A stretch of 64,000 nt of DNA from Ruegeria atlantica (GTDB lineage Bacteria; Pseudomonadota; Alphaproteobacteria; Rhodobacterales; Rhodobacteraceae), in the NCBI RefSeq assembly GCF_013033965.1, contig NZ_WQFE01000015.1:27005-91004 (forward strand), read 5' to 3'. The translations under genes were made by a program, and so were the position numbers. This document shows positions 19,286 to 28,237 of this stretch, piece by piece (position 1 is the stretch's first letter; every line of letters begins with the position of its first letter). Below the pieces are notes generated by a model. The model saw only the letters and a list, made by a program, of their open reading frames with translations, searched no databases and was not told the origin of the DNA.

Positions 19286-19684
19286 ATGGGTGACACACCT
19301 CAACTTTTCAAATTCGATCTGGTTCAAAACCGCTACGACTCGATGGGTGACAGCGACACTTACATCAAACCGATGGTGACCAGCGAATTCAGCAAGTCCA
19401 TGTGCGGCGGCATCAACGTCCTGAACAACATAAAGGTGCCGTGGGATCTGACCTGCGATGAGATCATTTATTGCCTTGAGGGTACGTTCCGGTTGGTTTG
19501 CGATGGCAAAAGCTATGTTTGCAACCGTGGTGACGTGCTGTTTGTCCCGAAGGACAACCACATTTCCTACGAGTCGGACGGCAAATGCGTGATCTTCTAT
19601 GCCGCCTACCCTCACAACTGGAAACAGCTTGCCGGGATCACGCAGGTTCCGGGCATCGACCCTGACGATTTTGTCCCCGGCTGA
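19286..19684 (+). CDS. Cupin-domain protein, EutQ-like
   Basis: A 132-residue single-domain cupin. The region DEIIYCLEGTFRLVCDG, then NRGDVLFVPKDNHISYES and FYAAYPHNW resembles EutQ of ethanolamine utilisation, including the closing YAAYPxNW element. The usual His-rich metal motif is not obvious, so a metal role is uncertain. It starts five bases after the glyoxalase-like gene, strongly suggesting a common transcript and a role in the same amine pathway. Confidence 0.78.
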   Translation: MGDTPQLFKFDLVQNRYDSMGDSDTYIKPMVTSEFSKSMCGGINVLNNIKVPWDLTCDEIIYCLEGTFRLVCDGKSYVCNRGDVLFVPKDNHISYESDGKCVIFYAAYPHNWKQLAGITQVPGIDPDDFVPG

Positions 19685-19786
19685 ACACCTTAATCGCTGA
19701 GCGACAGAACAACCGAAACCAGCACCAGCACTGAGGGATCCCCTTGGTGAACCAAATCTGATTGCCATTCGATGGGAGGACGCCGA

Positions 19787-21226
19787 ATGCCCAAGGACAA
19801 TACCAGCACCCGCATCTACTACGAGACATTCCACGACGCTGTCGAACGTAACCGTCCACGTATCGCCGAAGTACGGAAGCGTCTGGAAGAAGCCGGGGTC
19901 AAATATGTGATGGCGGCCTGGATTGATCTGCACGGCATTCCAAAAACCAAACCCGTACCGATGAGCGATTTTGAACCGCTGTGCCTTGGGAAAGGCCCGC
20001 AATTCGCAGTTCATTCGATTTCTTACGTACCCGAACTCAGCCCCGCCGACAGCGATCAGGTGGTCGTTCCGGATCTTGACGCCGTCTATGTCTGTCCGTG
20101 GGACACTTCAATGGCGATCATCTTCTCGGACCTCTACTGGGAAGATGCCCCCTATAATGTCTGCCCGCGTCAGGCCCTGAAACGCGCGATGCACGAGGCT
20201 GCGCAAGCAGGGTACACCGGCTACGCCGGGGTCGAGCCCGAATTCATCGTGATGAAATACGACGACGCCGGTCGGCCGGTGAAAGCGTTTGACGACGACC
20301 CTGCAAGCGGCCTCCGGCCTCGCCGTCAGGCCTTTGGCTATGACGTCGAATACTCGATCGACTCGATGGCGTTTCTGAAAGACATGATCGACATCATCGA
20401 GGGTCTGGGCTGGAACCTGCATGACGTGGTTGCCGAGGGTGCGTATTCCCAGTTCGAGCTGGATTTCCACTACACCAACATGCTGGAGATGTCTGACAGG
20501 CTGGCATTCCTGCGCATCACCCTGAAAGAAGTCGCGAAAAAACACGGGATGTTCGTCACCTTCATGCCGAAACCGACAGTTGGTGACTGGCGGTCCGGTG
20601 CGCATATCAACATGTCGATGCAGCATGAAAGCCGTCCGGGTGAGAACATTTTCGAAACGCCCAATGGCGACTGGAGTGACGAAAGCCGCTGGGCTGTTGG
20701 CGGATTGATGCAGCATGCCGAAGCGATCACCGCGATCACCTGTCCGACGGTGAATTCCTATAATGGTCTGGTGCCTCGGGTCGGTGGATTTGAGGGCGGA
20801 ACAGTCACCTGGGCCCCGACCAACATCACCTATGGCTTCAACAACCGCTCAGCCCAATTCCGCCTGCCGCAAAGTCGATACTGTATCGAAAACCGCGCCT
20901 GCGACATGACCATGAATGTCTATTTGGCCATGGCGATGCACCTGAGTTGCAGTGTTAAGGGAATCAAGCACAAGATCGACCCGGGTAAACCAACGGATTT
21001 CGATCTTTATTCAAAAACCGAAACCGAGCTTGCCGAACTGGGAATCCGCCGGTTGCCGCGCACATTGTTCAATGCGATCGAGGCCTTGCGCGGCGACAAG
21101 ATGGCGGAACATGTGATGGGTCCCGTGATGCGAAAATCATACCTCGAATACAAAAATGATGAATGGGAACGCTATCACCAATCGGTCACCGATTGGGAAG
21201 TTCAGGAATACCTTCGGCTCTACTAA
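19787..21226 (+). CDS. glnT: Glutamine synthetase-like protein, GlnT type
   Basis: A 479-residue ATP-dependent glutamate-amine ligase of the glutamine synthetase superfamily, GlnT (type III-like) subgroup. Recognised elements are YVMAAWIDLHGIPKTK at the N-terminal beta-grasp, GVEPEFIVM (metal-binding Glu), EGAYSQFELDFHY, GAHINMSMQ (catalytic His/Asn region) and NNRSAQFRLP (phosphate-binding Arg). Relatives make gamma-glutamylmethylamide or glutamylate other amines rather than ammonia. ATG 19787 is preceded by GGGAGG. Position after a Rieske oxygenase and an EutQ-like cupin supports a role in amine catabolism (inference); plain glutamine synthesis is the alternative. Confidence 0.85.
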   Translation: MPKDNTSTRIYYETFHDAVERNRPRIAEVRKRLEEAGVKYVMAAWIDLHGIPKTKPVPMSDFEPLCLGKGPQFAVHSISYVPELSPADSDQVVVPDLDAVYVCPWDTSMAIIFSDLYWEDAPYNVCPRQALKRAMHEAAQAGYTGYAGVEPEFIVMKYDDAGRPVKAFDDDPASGLRPRRQAFGYDVEYSIDSMAFLKDMIDIIEGLGWNLHDVVAEGAYSQFELDFHYTNMLEMSDRLAFLRITLKEVAKKHGMFVTFMPKPTVGDWRSGAHINMSMQHESRPGENIFETPNGDWSDESRWAVGGLMQHAEAITAITCPTVNSYNGLVPRVGGFEGGTVTWAPTNITYGFNNRSAQFRLPQSRYCIENRACDMTMNVYLAMAMHLSCSVKGIKHKIDPGKPTDFDLYSKTETELAELGIRRLPRTLFNAIEALRGDKMAEHVMGPVMRKSYLEYKNDEWERYHQSVTDWEVQEYLRLY

Positions 21227-21245
21227 TAACGGGAAGGACCGGACG

Positions 21246-22259
21246 ATGCCGGACTACAAGATTTTTGAGTTGGGAGACCTTCCGCTTTTGTCTGGCGGCA
21301 GGTTGAAGGATGCCAAACTTGCCTATCAGACCTACGGCACATTGTCGCCAGCGGGTGACAATGTAATTGTCCTGCCCACCTTTTACACGGGCACAAATTC
21401 CCGCAACGAAGGCTTCTTTGGCCCCGGACGTGCGATTGACCCGGCGCGGCATTTCATTGTCAGCCCCAACCTGTTTGGCAATGGCCGTTCGTCGTCGCCA
21501 TCGAATACGCCAGCACCGCAGGACGGCCCCCGCTTTCCACTGGTGCAGATGTGGGACAATGTCGCCGCCCAGCATCGGTTGATCCGCGATCACCTTGGGA
21601 TCGAAAAAATCGCTCTTGTTGCTGGCTGGTCCATGGCTGGCTGTCAGGCCTACCAATGGGCAGCGCAGTATCCGGGCATGGTACAGGCGATCCTGCCCTT
21701 CTGCGCGTCGGCCCGAACCTCACCGCATAATTTTGTCTTCCTCGAAGGGGTCAAGGCCGCCCTTTGCGCCGATCAGGATTGGAACGGCGGCAATTATCAC
21801 AGCCCGCCCGAGGCGGGGCTCAAGGCCTTTGGCCGGGTTTACGCAGGCTGGGCATTCTCACAGACCTTCTTTCGCGAAGGGCTGTATCGGCAACTGGGTT
21901 TTCAATCCATTGAAGACCTGATGCAGGATTGGGAGCGTGACCACGTGGAGGGCTGGGATGCCAACAACCTTCTGGCCAAGCTTTCAACCTGGCAAGCTGG
22001 CGATATTTCTGCCGGGCCGCTCTACAAAGGGGATTACAAACTTGCCCTGAGTGCCATCAATGCTCGTGCCATCCTGATGCCGTGCACGCAGGATCTATAT
22101 TTCCCTCCAGAGGACAATGAAATTGAGGCCCACCTCATGCCTAGTGCCATCTTCCGCCCCTTTCATTCACCTTGGGGCCATTGCGCCGCCAACCCAGGTA
22201 ATGACAAAGGTTTCACTGCGCAGCTAGATGCCAATATTCGTGAACTTCTGGAAGAGTAA
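21246..22259 (+). CDS. Alpha/beta-hydrolase, homoserine O-acetyltransferase-like
   Basis: A 337-residue alpha/beta-hydrolase of the MetX-like group. The oxyanion/nucleophile region reads GWSMAGCQAYQWA, with Ser in GWSMAG as nucleophile; Asp in MPCTQDLYFPP and His in SPWGHCAANPG complete the triad. True MetX proteins are slightly longer, so hydrolase activity on an amide or ester is as likely as acetyl transfer. ATG 21246 lies 19 bases after the GlnT stop; the frame upstream of it overlaps glnT. It is the last gene of the operon and may hydrolyse the gamma-glutamyl product (inference). Confidence 0.82.
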   Translation: MPDYKIFELGDLPLLSGGRLKDAKLAYQTYGTLSPAGDNVIVLPTFYTGTNSRNEGFFGPGRAIDPARHFIVSPNLFGNGRSSSPSNTPAPQDGPRFPLVQMWDNVAAQHRLIRDHLGIEKIALVAGWSMAGCQAYQWAAQYPGMVQAILPFCASARTSPHNFVFLEGVKAALCADQDWNGGNYHSPPEAGLKAFGRVYAGWAFSQTFFREGLYRQLGFQSIEDLMQDWERDHVEGWDANNLLAKLSTWQAGDISAGPLYKGDYKLALSAINARAILMPCTQDLYFPPEDNEIEAHLMPSAIFRPFHSPWGHCAANPGNDKGFTAQLDANIRELLEE

Positions 22260-22314
22260 CACTTGGTAAGGAACAGCGGAACCATACGCATTCACAAGCT
22301 ACCGATGCTTACCT

Positions 22315-22824
22315 TCAAGTGACGGGCAGCAATTCGGCAAGCTTTGCCCTACCCACATCTCCGTGCTCGATTTCCCGCAATACCAGCACCTCTACAATAA
22401 ATAAAAGTGGGTCCAATCCGGAGTTTCGCCGATATGCATTGATGAGGTGGCTTTGCAAAGCGCTCTACTCATCTGCATTGACGAGCGCGAACTTTGCATT
22501 CTGGAATGCAAGTTTCTCCACATTTACCTCTGGGTGATCGTTACAGTTTCTTCCGACTTTGTAGAAGAAGCTGAGGAACGAGTTTGTCGTTCTGTCGCTT
22601 CGCGGGACGTGAGCTAATGCAGCTTGCTTTCAGCCTGTCGAAGGACGCCTGGACATAAGTTCCACCGTAGATTTATCGTTGTTGAGCTCGAACTCAAAAA
22701 ATGCAGCGGCTTCTCGTGGACACCTTTGATTGAACACCGGCTCATTCGGCGTTTTAGAATGGTTGCGACCAGACCGAGAGTTTTTCGGCGTACAACGATC
22801 GAAGAGGCGCGTTAACTCCGTCAT
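22315..22824 (-). pseudogene. Possible decayed gene, unknown
   Basis: One minus-strand frame runs for 170 codons from an ATG at 22824 to a TGA at 22315-22317, interrupted by only two stops (a TGA at 22630-22632 and a TAG in mid-frame). The last third reads like a normal helical protein (VNVEKLAFQNAKFALVNADE, stop, SALQSHLINAYRRNSG, then LFIVEVLVLREIEHGDVG). I recognise no family. Two stops in 170 codons is fewer than expected by chance but not decisive. Confidence 0.22.
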
Positions 22825-22907
22825 TTTAGGAAATTTCTGAACGGTACAAACCCGCGATTTGTGCTGATCACTTCAGCCAGATCAATGCCAATGTCACTGT
22901 GATGAAA

Positions 22908-22927
22908 CCCCGCATTACTCTGCGGGG
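22908..22927 (-). terminator. Terminator hairpin after the type I secretion operon
   Basis: A perfect 7-bp stem CCCCGCA/TGCGGGG with a 6-base loop sits 49 bases past the stop of the TolC-like gene. On the minus strand the stem is followed by TTTCATC, a short T-run, in keeping with rho-independent termination. Confidence 0.55.
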
Positions 22928-22976
22928 AAACACTCTTGCCAGAGACCTGCGCGTAGCTGCACCTGGATCAAACCCA

Positions 22977-24461
22977 TCACGCGCATTTCAAGCTGGGCTT
23001 CAAACTTGACCAATGCGAAGCTATCAAACGGGCAACATCCTTTTCCTGAAGATGAATCAGATCATTTGGGAACAGGTCTACGCCGATCGAACGCATCAGC
23101 CTCAGAACATCCGAATAGTATTGCGCTTGAGTTTCTTCATAAACGATCTGTGCGTTTATCGCTCTAACCTGATATTCGAATTGATTGAGCTCATCGCGAA
23201 TGTCGAAAACGGTTCGCTGGTCCTGAATGTCCGAGATCTGTTTCCATAGCGACCGACGCTCTCGTTCCAGATTTACATTCGCCCGTGACAGTTTTGCCTG
23301 AACTTCCGCGATACGTACCTGCTCAATTACCGAAACCGCGACGGTGAGTTCTTCCACTTCGCGTAACGCTTCCCTTGTCGCGTTTTGCCTGCGGATGTTG
23401 GGCACGTGCAAAATGTTGATCAAGTTGTACGTGAAAGTCTCCGACAGCTCAAAGTATGAGTTGTTCACCAGAGAACTTTCGCTGTCATATTCCAGATTGG
23501 CGGCAAGCGAAAAGTCAGGCAGAATGCGGGCCAACGCGCGATAGGCATCCAACCTGCCGTTTCTTTCCCCATATGCGCTTTGCCGAACTTCTGGCCGGTT
23601 GAGCAACGCAAGGCGTTCAAGATTTTCAGTTTTTTGACATCCCACGTTGTCGGGCAGAAAATTGGATACCCGTTGTGAAAAACTCAACTGGTTCGGATTG
23701 ACGAGGACAAGAGCGGCCAGACGCGCACGATCAGCAAGAAGTTCGGATTGCCAATCATGAAGTATGGCCCGCAATTCGATGATCCGGGTCTTGAACAGCA
23801 ACGCATCCAGGGGGTCGATCAGGTCCTCCTGGCCATATTGATCGGCTGTAAGTGCGCTTTCTTCGATCTGGCGCAGAACAGTGCTGATATTGCTTAACTG
23901 ACGGTCTGCGATGGCCGCCCTCATATACAGCTCGGCCGTTTCGGCAATAATTTCATTTGCTGTCCGGCGCCGCTCCTCCTCAAGGATCAGATGCGCATTT
24001 GCCTGTTGTTTTGCGCGAATATAAGCCTGACCCAGGCCCAGCACGGACCAGTTAACAGAAAGTGTCCGCGTCTGCCGCCGACGATCCGGGGGGGTGGTAT
24101 CGTCTACATCACCGCCTTCGTTGTTGCGGTTCGCGTTTCGCAACCTCGCGTCCACATTTGGCGCGGTTCGAAGTATGAGTTCTTGCAGCGAAAGTTGCGA
24201 GAGCTCTGAAGTTAACCGATCCTGTCGAATTTCAAGGTTGGCAAGTAAGGCCCTGCCGAGAACATCATGAAAATCCAGTTTTACGCCCTTGGCTGGTGCA
24301 CCGGCGAAAGCCGCATGGTGCAGTCGATCCGCATTCGATTGCAATTCTTCAGATGTCAGAAGTTTGGGTTCGATACTGCAGGATGCAAGCAGCAAAACGG
24401 TGCCGGCAACCAACAGTTTCGACCCAACGCCAAAACGGTTTTGGACGTGATGGAGTTTCAT
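22977..24461 (-). CDS. TolC-family outer-membrane lipoprotein
   Basis: A 494-residue outer-membrane factor. The N terminus is a lipoprotein signal with lipobox LLASC (Cys 28) and Ser at +2, which favours the outer membrane. The body contains two repeats of long amphipathic helices with heptad patterns (about residues 60-250 and 270-470), as in TolC channels. It overlaps the HlyD-like gene by four bases, so it is coupled to the adaptor. In this operon it would be the outer channel of an RTX exporter. A lipid-anchored TolC is more usual for efflux pumps (OprM, CusC) than for RTX exporters, which is mildly unusual. Confidence 0.82.
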   Translation of the reverse strand: MKLHHVQNRFGVGSKLLVAGTVLLLASCSIEPKLLTSEELQSNADRLHHAAFAGAPAKGVKLDFHDVLGRALLANLEIRQDRLTSELSQLSLQELILRTAPNVDARLRNANRNNEGGDVDDTTPPDRRRQTRTLSVNWSVLGLGQAYIRAKQQANAHLILEEERRRTANEIIAETAELYMRAAIADRQLSNISTVLRQIEESALTADQYGQEDLIDPLDALLFKTRIIELRAILHDWQSELLADRARLAALVLVNPNQLSFSQRVSNFLPDNVGCQKTENLERLALLNRPEVRQSAYGERNGRLDAYRALARILPDFSLAANLEYDSESSLVNNSYFELSETFTYNLINILHVPNIRRQNATREALREVEELTVAVSVIEQVRIAEVQAKLSRANVNLERERRSLWKQISDIQDQRTVFDIRDELNQFEYQVRAINAQIVYEETQAQYYSDVLRLMRSIGVDLFPNDLIHLQEKDVARLIASHWSSLKPSLKCA

Positions 24462-25807
24462 GGCTCGATAAAACTCTGCGAAAGGGTTCTTAGGATCGGG
24501 TAGGTCAGGAATGACATGATTGTTCGATCTCCTGTTTTGATGTTGGCCTCCAGGGTCATGCCGGGCTGCAACACGAACCCGGAGGGCATTTCGCGTAATT
24601 GGATGTCTTCGATTGTGGCCCAGCTGCGAAAGACCATTTCTTGCGCTCCGGTAAAGCTCTCGCGTTCGACATCCGGGCTGATCAAGGTGACGCTGCCATG
24701 CATCACGCCATGTTTTGTAAAAGGCAGCGCATCCAGTTTCAGGATGACCGGGGCACCGGGATCCACACGGGCGATGTCGGGCAAGCTGACGTCAAATACA
24801 GCCTGCAATTCACTGTCTGCCGGTATCAATTCCATCAGGGATTCGCCCGCCTGAACCAATGTCCCCTCGGCCTTGTTGGTCCGGTTGACGACAACGCCTT
24901 CAAATGGGGCTTTCAAATGGATGAACTCGTTATTCTGAACCGCTTTTCGATGTTGATTTCTCAGGTCGTCATACTTGCGGTGCGCCTCGACCATCTCTGT
25001 TCTCAACGAACTTTCGCGTTCGATCATGTACGCGCTGATTGCAGTCTGAATCTGCTCATTACGGCGTTGCAGCGATGCGATTTCGTGTTTGACATTGATC
25101 AGGACACGCTCACTGCTGACTGAGACTGCGGCTGCCTCGAGATACTCCAGACGCTTCGGCCCGTCGCGTTGAAACCGCTCTTGTTCCTTCTTAAACAGTT
25201 CTTCGCGCACCTTGGCCAATTGGTCCATCAGCTCATAATGCTCTTGCAAAACTGGCAGTTCCCTCTCTTTCTCTTTGATCTGCGAAGCAAGCTCTTCGGC
25301 TTCTTCCAAAAGGCGAGACAGGGATACTTCGTGCAGCTGCATGTTTGCCGCATAAGCGTTCTTTTCCAGCTCATGCACAGCTTTGTCATGCGAAAATCGT
25401 TCGGGCGTTTCACCGAATATCTCGGCCTCCAGCCGCAGAATCTCGGCCTCGACTTTCAGCAAATCGTGCTCGAGCTTTTGTATGTCGACCTCGGACGAGT
25501 CGTTTCTGACCGTCACCAGAGTCTCGCCCTTTTTGACGAAGTCGCCAATTTGAACTCTTAGATCAACAACGTACCCAGAGTTAAAAGCATGGATAGTTGA
25601 ACGCGGCTGGACAGTCTCAACGATGCCGCGGGCAATGACCTGCGTGTCGACCTTTGCGACAGATAGCCAGACCCCGGCTCCCGCGACTGCCAACAACAAA
25701 AGCCAAATGGCCAGACGACGTGTCCAAGGGTTGGCTTCTCGCAACAGGCGTTCGTGTTCGGGAATGAAATTCTCGACCAACTTATCTGCTTTTTTCTCTT
25801 GCGACAT
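24458..25807 (-). CDS. HlyD-family type I secretion adaptor
   Basis: A 449-residue membrane fusion protein. One N-terminal membrane segment (RRLAIWLLLLAVAGAGVWLS, about residues 29-50) is followed by a lipoyl half-motif (GYVVDLRVQIGDFVKKGETL), a long coiled coil (about residues 110-290) and the second lipoyl half (LKAPFEGVVVNRTNKAEGTL) plus the beta-barrel. This is the standard HlyD layout that bridges the ABC exporter and TolC. It starts 19 bases after the ABC gene and overlaps the TolC-like gene at its end. Confidence 0.92.
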   Translation of the reverse strand: MSQEKKADKLVENFIPEHERLLREANPWTRRLAIWLLLLAVAGAGVWLSVAKVDTQVIARGIVETVQPRSTIHAFNSGYVVDLRVQIGDFVKKGETLVTVRNDSSEVDIQKLEHDLLKVEAEILRLEAEIFGETPERFSHDKAVHELEKNAYAANMQLHEVSLSRLLEEAEELASQIKEKERELPVLQEHYELMDQLAKVREELFKKEQERFQRDGPKRLEYLEAAAVSVSSERVLINVKHEIASLQRRNEQIQTAISAYMIERESSLRTEMVEAHRKYDDLRNQHRKAVQNNEFIHLKAPFEGVVVNRTNKAEGTLVQAGESLMELIPADSELQAVFDVSLPDIARVDPGAPVILKLDALPFTKHGVMHGSVTLISPDVERESFTGAQEMVFRSWATIEDIQLREMPSGFVLQPGMTLEANIKTGDRTIMSFLTYPILRTLSQSFIEP

Positions 25808-25826
25808 TGTCAGATACCTGTGGTTT

Positions 25827-28028
25827 TCAACTAGTACTCAGTGTGTTGCGCGGTGATTGAAACCGATGAGCCGACGCCCAGAGAGTCCGGTAGGGCTCGC
25901 ATCGCTGCATCAAAACGTCGTGGGTTGCAAAGTCCGCAACTTCGCCTTCATGCATCACCAGGACATAGTCCATCATCAGCATGGTCGGCATGCGATGAGA
26001 TATATTGACGATGGTTTGGTGCCCGCGGTTCTCGAGGATTTGTGAAAGGATTTGCTCCTCCATATGCGCGTCGATCGCGCTCATGGCTTCGTCCAAAAGC
26101 ATCAGCTTTGAAGGCCGCAGCAATGCGCGTGCGATGCAGATTCTTTGTTTTTGACCCCCGGATAGATTTGAGGCGTGCTCTTCCAGAACGGTGTCGTAAC
26201 GATCAGGCAATGTGCGGATGAATTCATGCGCCTGAGCCTTCTGAGCCACTTCGATGATTTCTGTTCGCTCAGCGTGGCGATGACCGGCAGCAATGTTTTC
26301 CGCAATGGTCCCCTTGAACAGGAAATTGTCCTGCGAAACCGTTGCCAGCGAACGCCTAAGATACTGCAGGTCATATTCGCGAATGTTGAAGCCATCGATG
26401 CGAACGTAGCCACTTTGTGGAAGATCAAATCCCTGCAGCAGTTTGGCCAGAGTGCTTTTGCCCGACCCGCTCTGACCAACGATACCGACGACCGAGCCTG
26501 GCGGGATTCTAAAACTCACGTTCTTCAGAACGGGTGGCAGACCTTCATCATAGCTGTATTCAACATTCTCCATCGTGATTTCGCCGTTGATCGGAGGCGT
26601 CACACCCCCCTTGTGCAGCCGCTCGGGCGCTCGGTTGAGAACCGAGCCCAACATCTTCACCGAAATGGCGGTTTCCTGGTATTTACTGGTCAGCCCAACC
26701 AGCTGCACCAACGGTCCTGCGATCCGGCCTGACAGAATATTGAAGGCGATCAGGGTGCCGATCGTCATCTCGCCCGCCAATACAAACTGCGCACCCAGCC
26801 AGATGATCGTGAGCTGCATGAGTTTTTGTAAAAACCCACTGGTTTCCTGCAAAAATCCATTCAGAGTCGAAACGGACTTCTGCCTGAGTACTGCCTCGCT
26901 GGTCTTTTGCATCCATTTTTGGCGCTGCTCTTCTTCTAAGGCCAGGCTCTTGATTGTGCCTATCCCCATGACGGTTTCGACGATCATGGCCTGCCGTTCG
27001 CTTTCGGTTTGATAAAGCGCTGTCAGATGTTTTCGGTGTGGCCGCAAGGCAAGCACGACCTGAATCATCATCACTGCAGAGAAGGCCAAAACCAGTACGG
27101 TCAAGGACGAGCTTAACAGGAACAAAACCGGGAGGATCAGAACAACCGCCGACAGTTCGATCAGTGTGGCCAACAACCGACCCGTGACAAATTCCCTGAT
27201 CGCGCTGGCTTCCTGCAACTTTTTGGCCAACGTTCCTGTAGCTGACCCTTCAAAAAAACTTACCGGCAAGTCCAGCAGACGTTTCGAAGACAGTTTAGCC
27301 ATCAGAATGTCGAGTTTAACCGTGACATTCACCAGCATGAGTGTCCGCAGATAGCCAAGTAAACCTGCGATGCCGATCGCCGCGACGGCGAACATGAAAA
27401 GTGTATGGAGTGTCGAGTAGCCTTCATACCCGATGACCTTGTCGAAAACGATCATCGTGAATATGGCTGTTATGAAACCGACTAGATGAATGAAAACCGA
27501 GATCAATCCGATTTCGACAAATATCCCTTTGAATTTTCCGGCCTCCGAAAATATCCACCGAAGGTCAAAGGGCGCGTATGGGGTTTTGTCGTCCGTTCCC
27601 AGCCGCAGCAGTATGACGGTCCCATCCCATCGCTTGCGAAACTCTTTTTCGGGAATGCGCAGCAACTCAAGTGAGTCAGCCAGCGGGTCTTGCACAAGGG
27701 CGATCAGCCCCCCTTTGGTACTTTGCGGATCAGACACCAGGCCGGACAAGATGACATATTCACCGTTCTTGAGGTGAATTATGAAAGGCATTGTTCTGCC
27801 CATGCGCCGCAGGGCCGACCAACTGACGGACGATATCTCTGCATCCAGATAGTTGGCCTCGGCCGCCAATTGGATGTCACGCGCCGTACAGTCTTTGGAG
27901 CTAACCGGAGAGTGCTGGCGAATAATTGCGTCCCGAGAAAGTTCAGTTCCCAAAAAGCGCGCCACCAGAACCAGGCATTCTAACCCCGAGCTTGTTTGCG
28001 TCATTGCGAAGTTTTCAAGATCTTTCAT
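25827..28028 (-). CDS. RTX-type ABC exporter (HlyB-like)
   Basis: A 733-residue exporter half-molecule. Residues 1 to about 135 form a C39-peptidase-like domain. The position of the catalytic Cys (normally D-C-G) reads SSG, and the catalytic His position reads GEYVIL, so it should bind rather than cleave, as in HlyB. Six membrane helices follow (about 165-440). The ATPase domain is intact: Walker A GQSGSGKST near residue 514, Q-loop SQDNFLF, signature LSGGQKQR, Walker B LMLLDEAMSAID and H-loop NISHRMP. It therefore most likely exports the giant RTX protein, whose C-terminal signal is not removed. ATG 28028 is used; ATG 28004 is possible, neither has a good ribosome site. Confidence 0.93.
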   Translation of the reverse strand: MKDLENFAMTQTSSGLECLVLVARFLGTELSRDAIIRQHSPVSSKDCTARDIQLAAEANYLDAEISSVSWSALRRMGRTMPFIIHLKNGEYVILSGLVSDPQSTKGGLIALVQDPLADSLELLRIPEKEFRKRWDGTVILLRLGTDDKTPYAPFDLRWIFSEAGKFKGIFVEIGLISVFIHLVGFITAIFTMIVFDKVIGYEGYSTLHTLFMFAVAAIGIAGLLGYLRTLMLVNVTVKLDILMAKLSSKRLLDLPVSFFEGSATGTLAKKLQEASAIREFVTGRLLATLIELSAVVLILPVLFLLSSSLTVLVLAFSAVMMIQVVLALRPHRKHLTALYQTESERQAMIVETVMGIGTIKSLALEEEQRQKWMQKTSEAVLRQKSVSTLNGFLQETSGFLQKLMQLTIIWLGAQFVLAGEMTIGTLIAFNILSGRIAGPLVQLVGLTSKYQETAISVKMLGSVLNRAPERLHKGGVTPPINGEITMENVEYSYDEGLPPVLKNVSFRIPPGSVVGIVGQSGSGKSTLAKLLQGFDLPQSGYVRIDGFNIREYDLQYLRRSLATVSQDNFLFKGTIAENIAAGHRHAERTEIIEVAQKAQAHEFIRTLPDRYDTVLEEHASNLSGGQKQRICIARALLRPSKLMLLDEAMSAIDAHMEEQILSQILENRGHQTIVNISHRMPTMLMMDYVLVMHEGEVADFATHDVLMQRCEPYRTLWASAHRFQSPRNTLSTS

Positions 28029-28091
28029 GATGCAACCATACGTTCCACCTACCGCGAGCGGTTGATGTGACGTCTTTCTATGGGGTTAATG

Positions 28092-28117
28092 GCACTGCGA
28101 CGTATCCGTCGCAGTGC
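28092..28117. promoter_or_regulatory. Strong 11-bp hairpin upstream of the exporter gene
   Basis: A perfect inverted repeat GCACTGCGACG-TATC-CGTCGCAGTGC (stems 28092-28102 and 28107-28117) lies between the end of the small 103-residue gene and the start of the ABC exporter gene, 64 bases from the latter. There is no T-tract on either strand. On the minus-strand transcript it could act as an attenuator, a processing site or a stabilising stem that sets the ratio of upstream to exporter mRNA. Confidence 0.45.
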
Positions 28118-28237
28118 AAGAGCCAATGACCGAAAGTTCCGTGAGTGGTATTTGGCCAAGTTTGGCTCAGCGAAAGCGATTCAGGAATTCGGTCCAGTCG
28201 GCGCTACGCGAAAACTGGACTCAGAGAGTCTTCCCGC

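Larger units (their letters stand above)
22260..22976. other. Intergenic region with a possible decayed frame
   Basis: 717 bases between the plus-strand amine operon and the end of the minus-strand secretion operon. Apart from the possible relic on the minus strand (22315-22824) and a terminator-like hairpin at 22908-22927, nothing supported was found. Confidence 0.4.
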
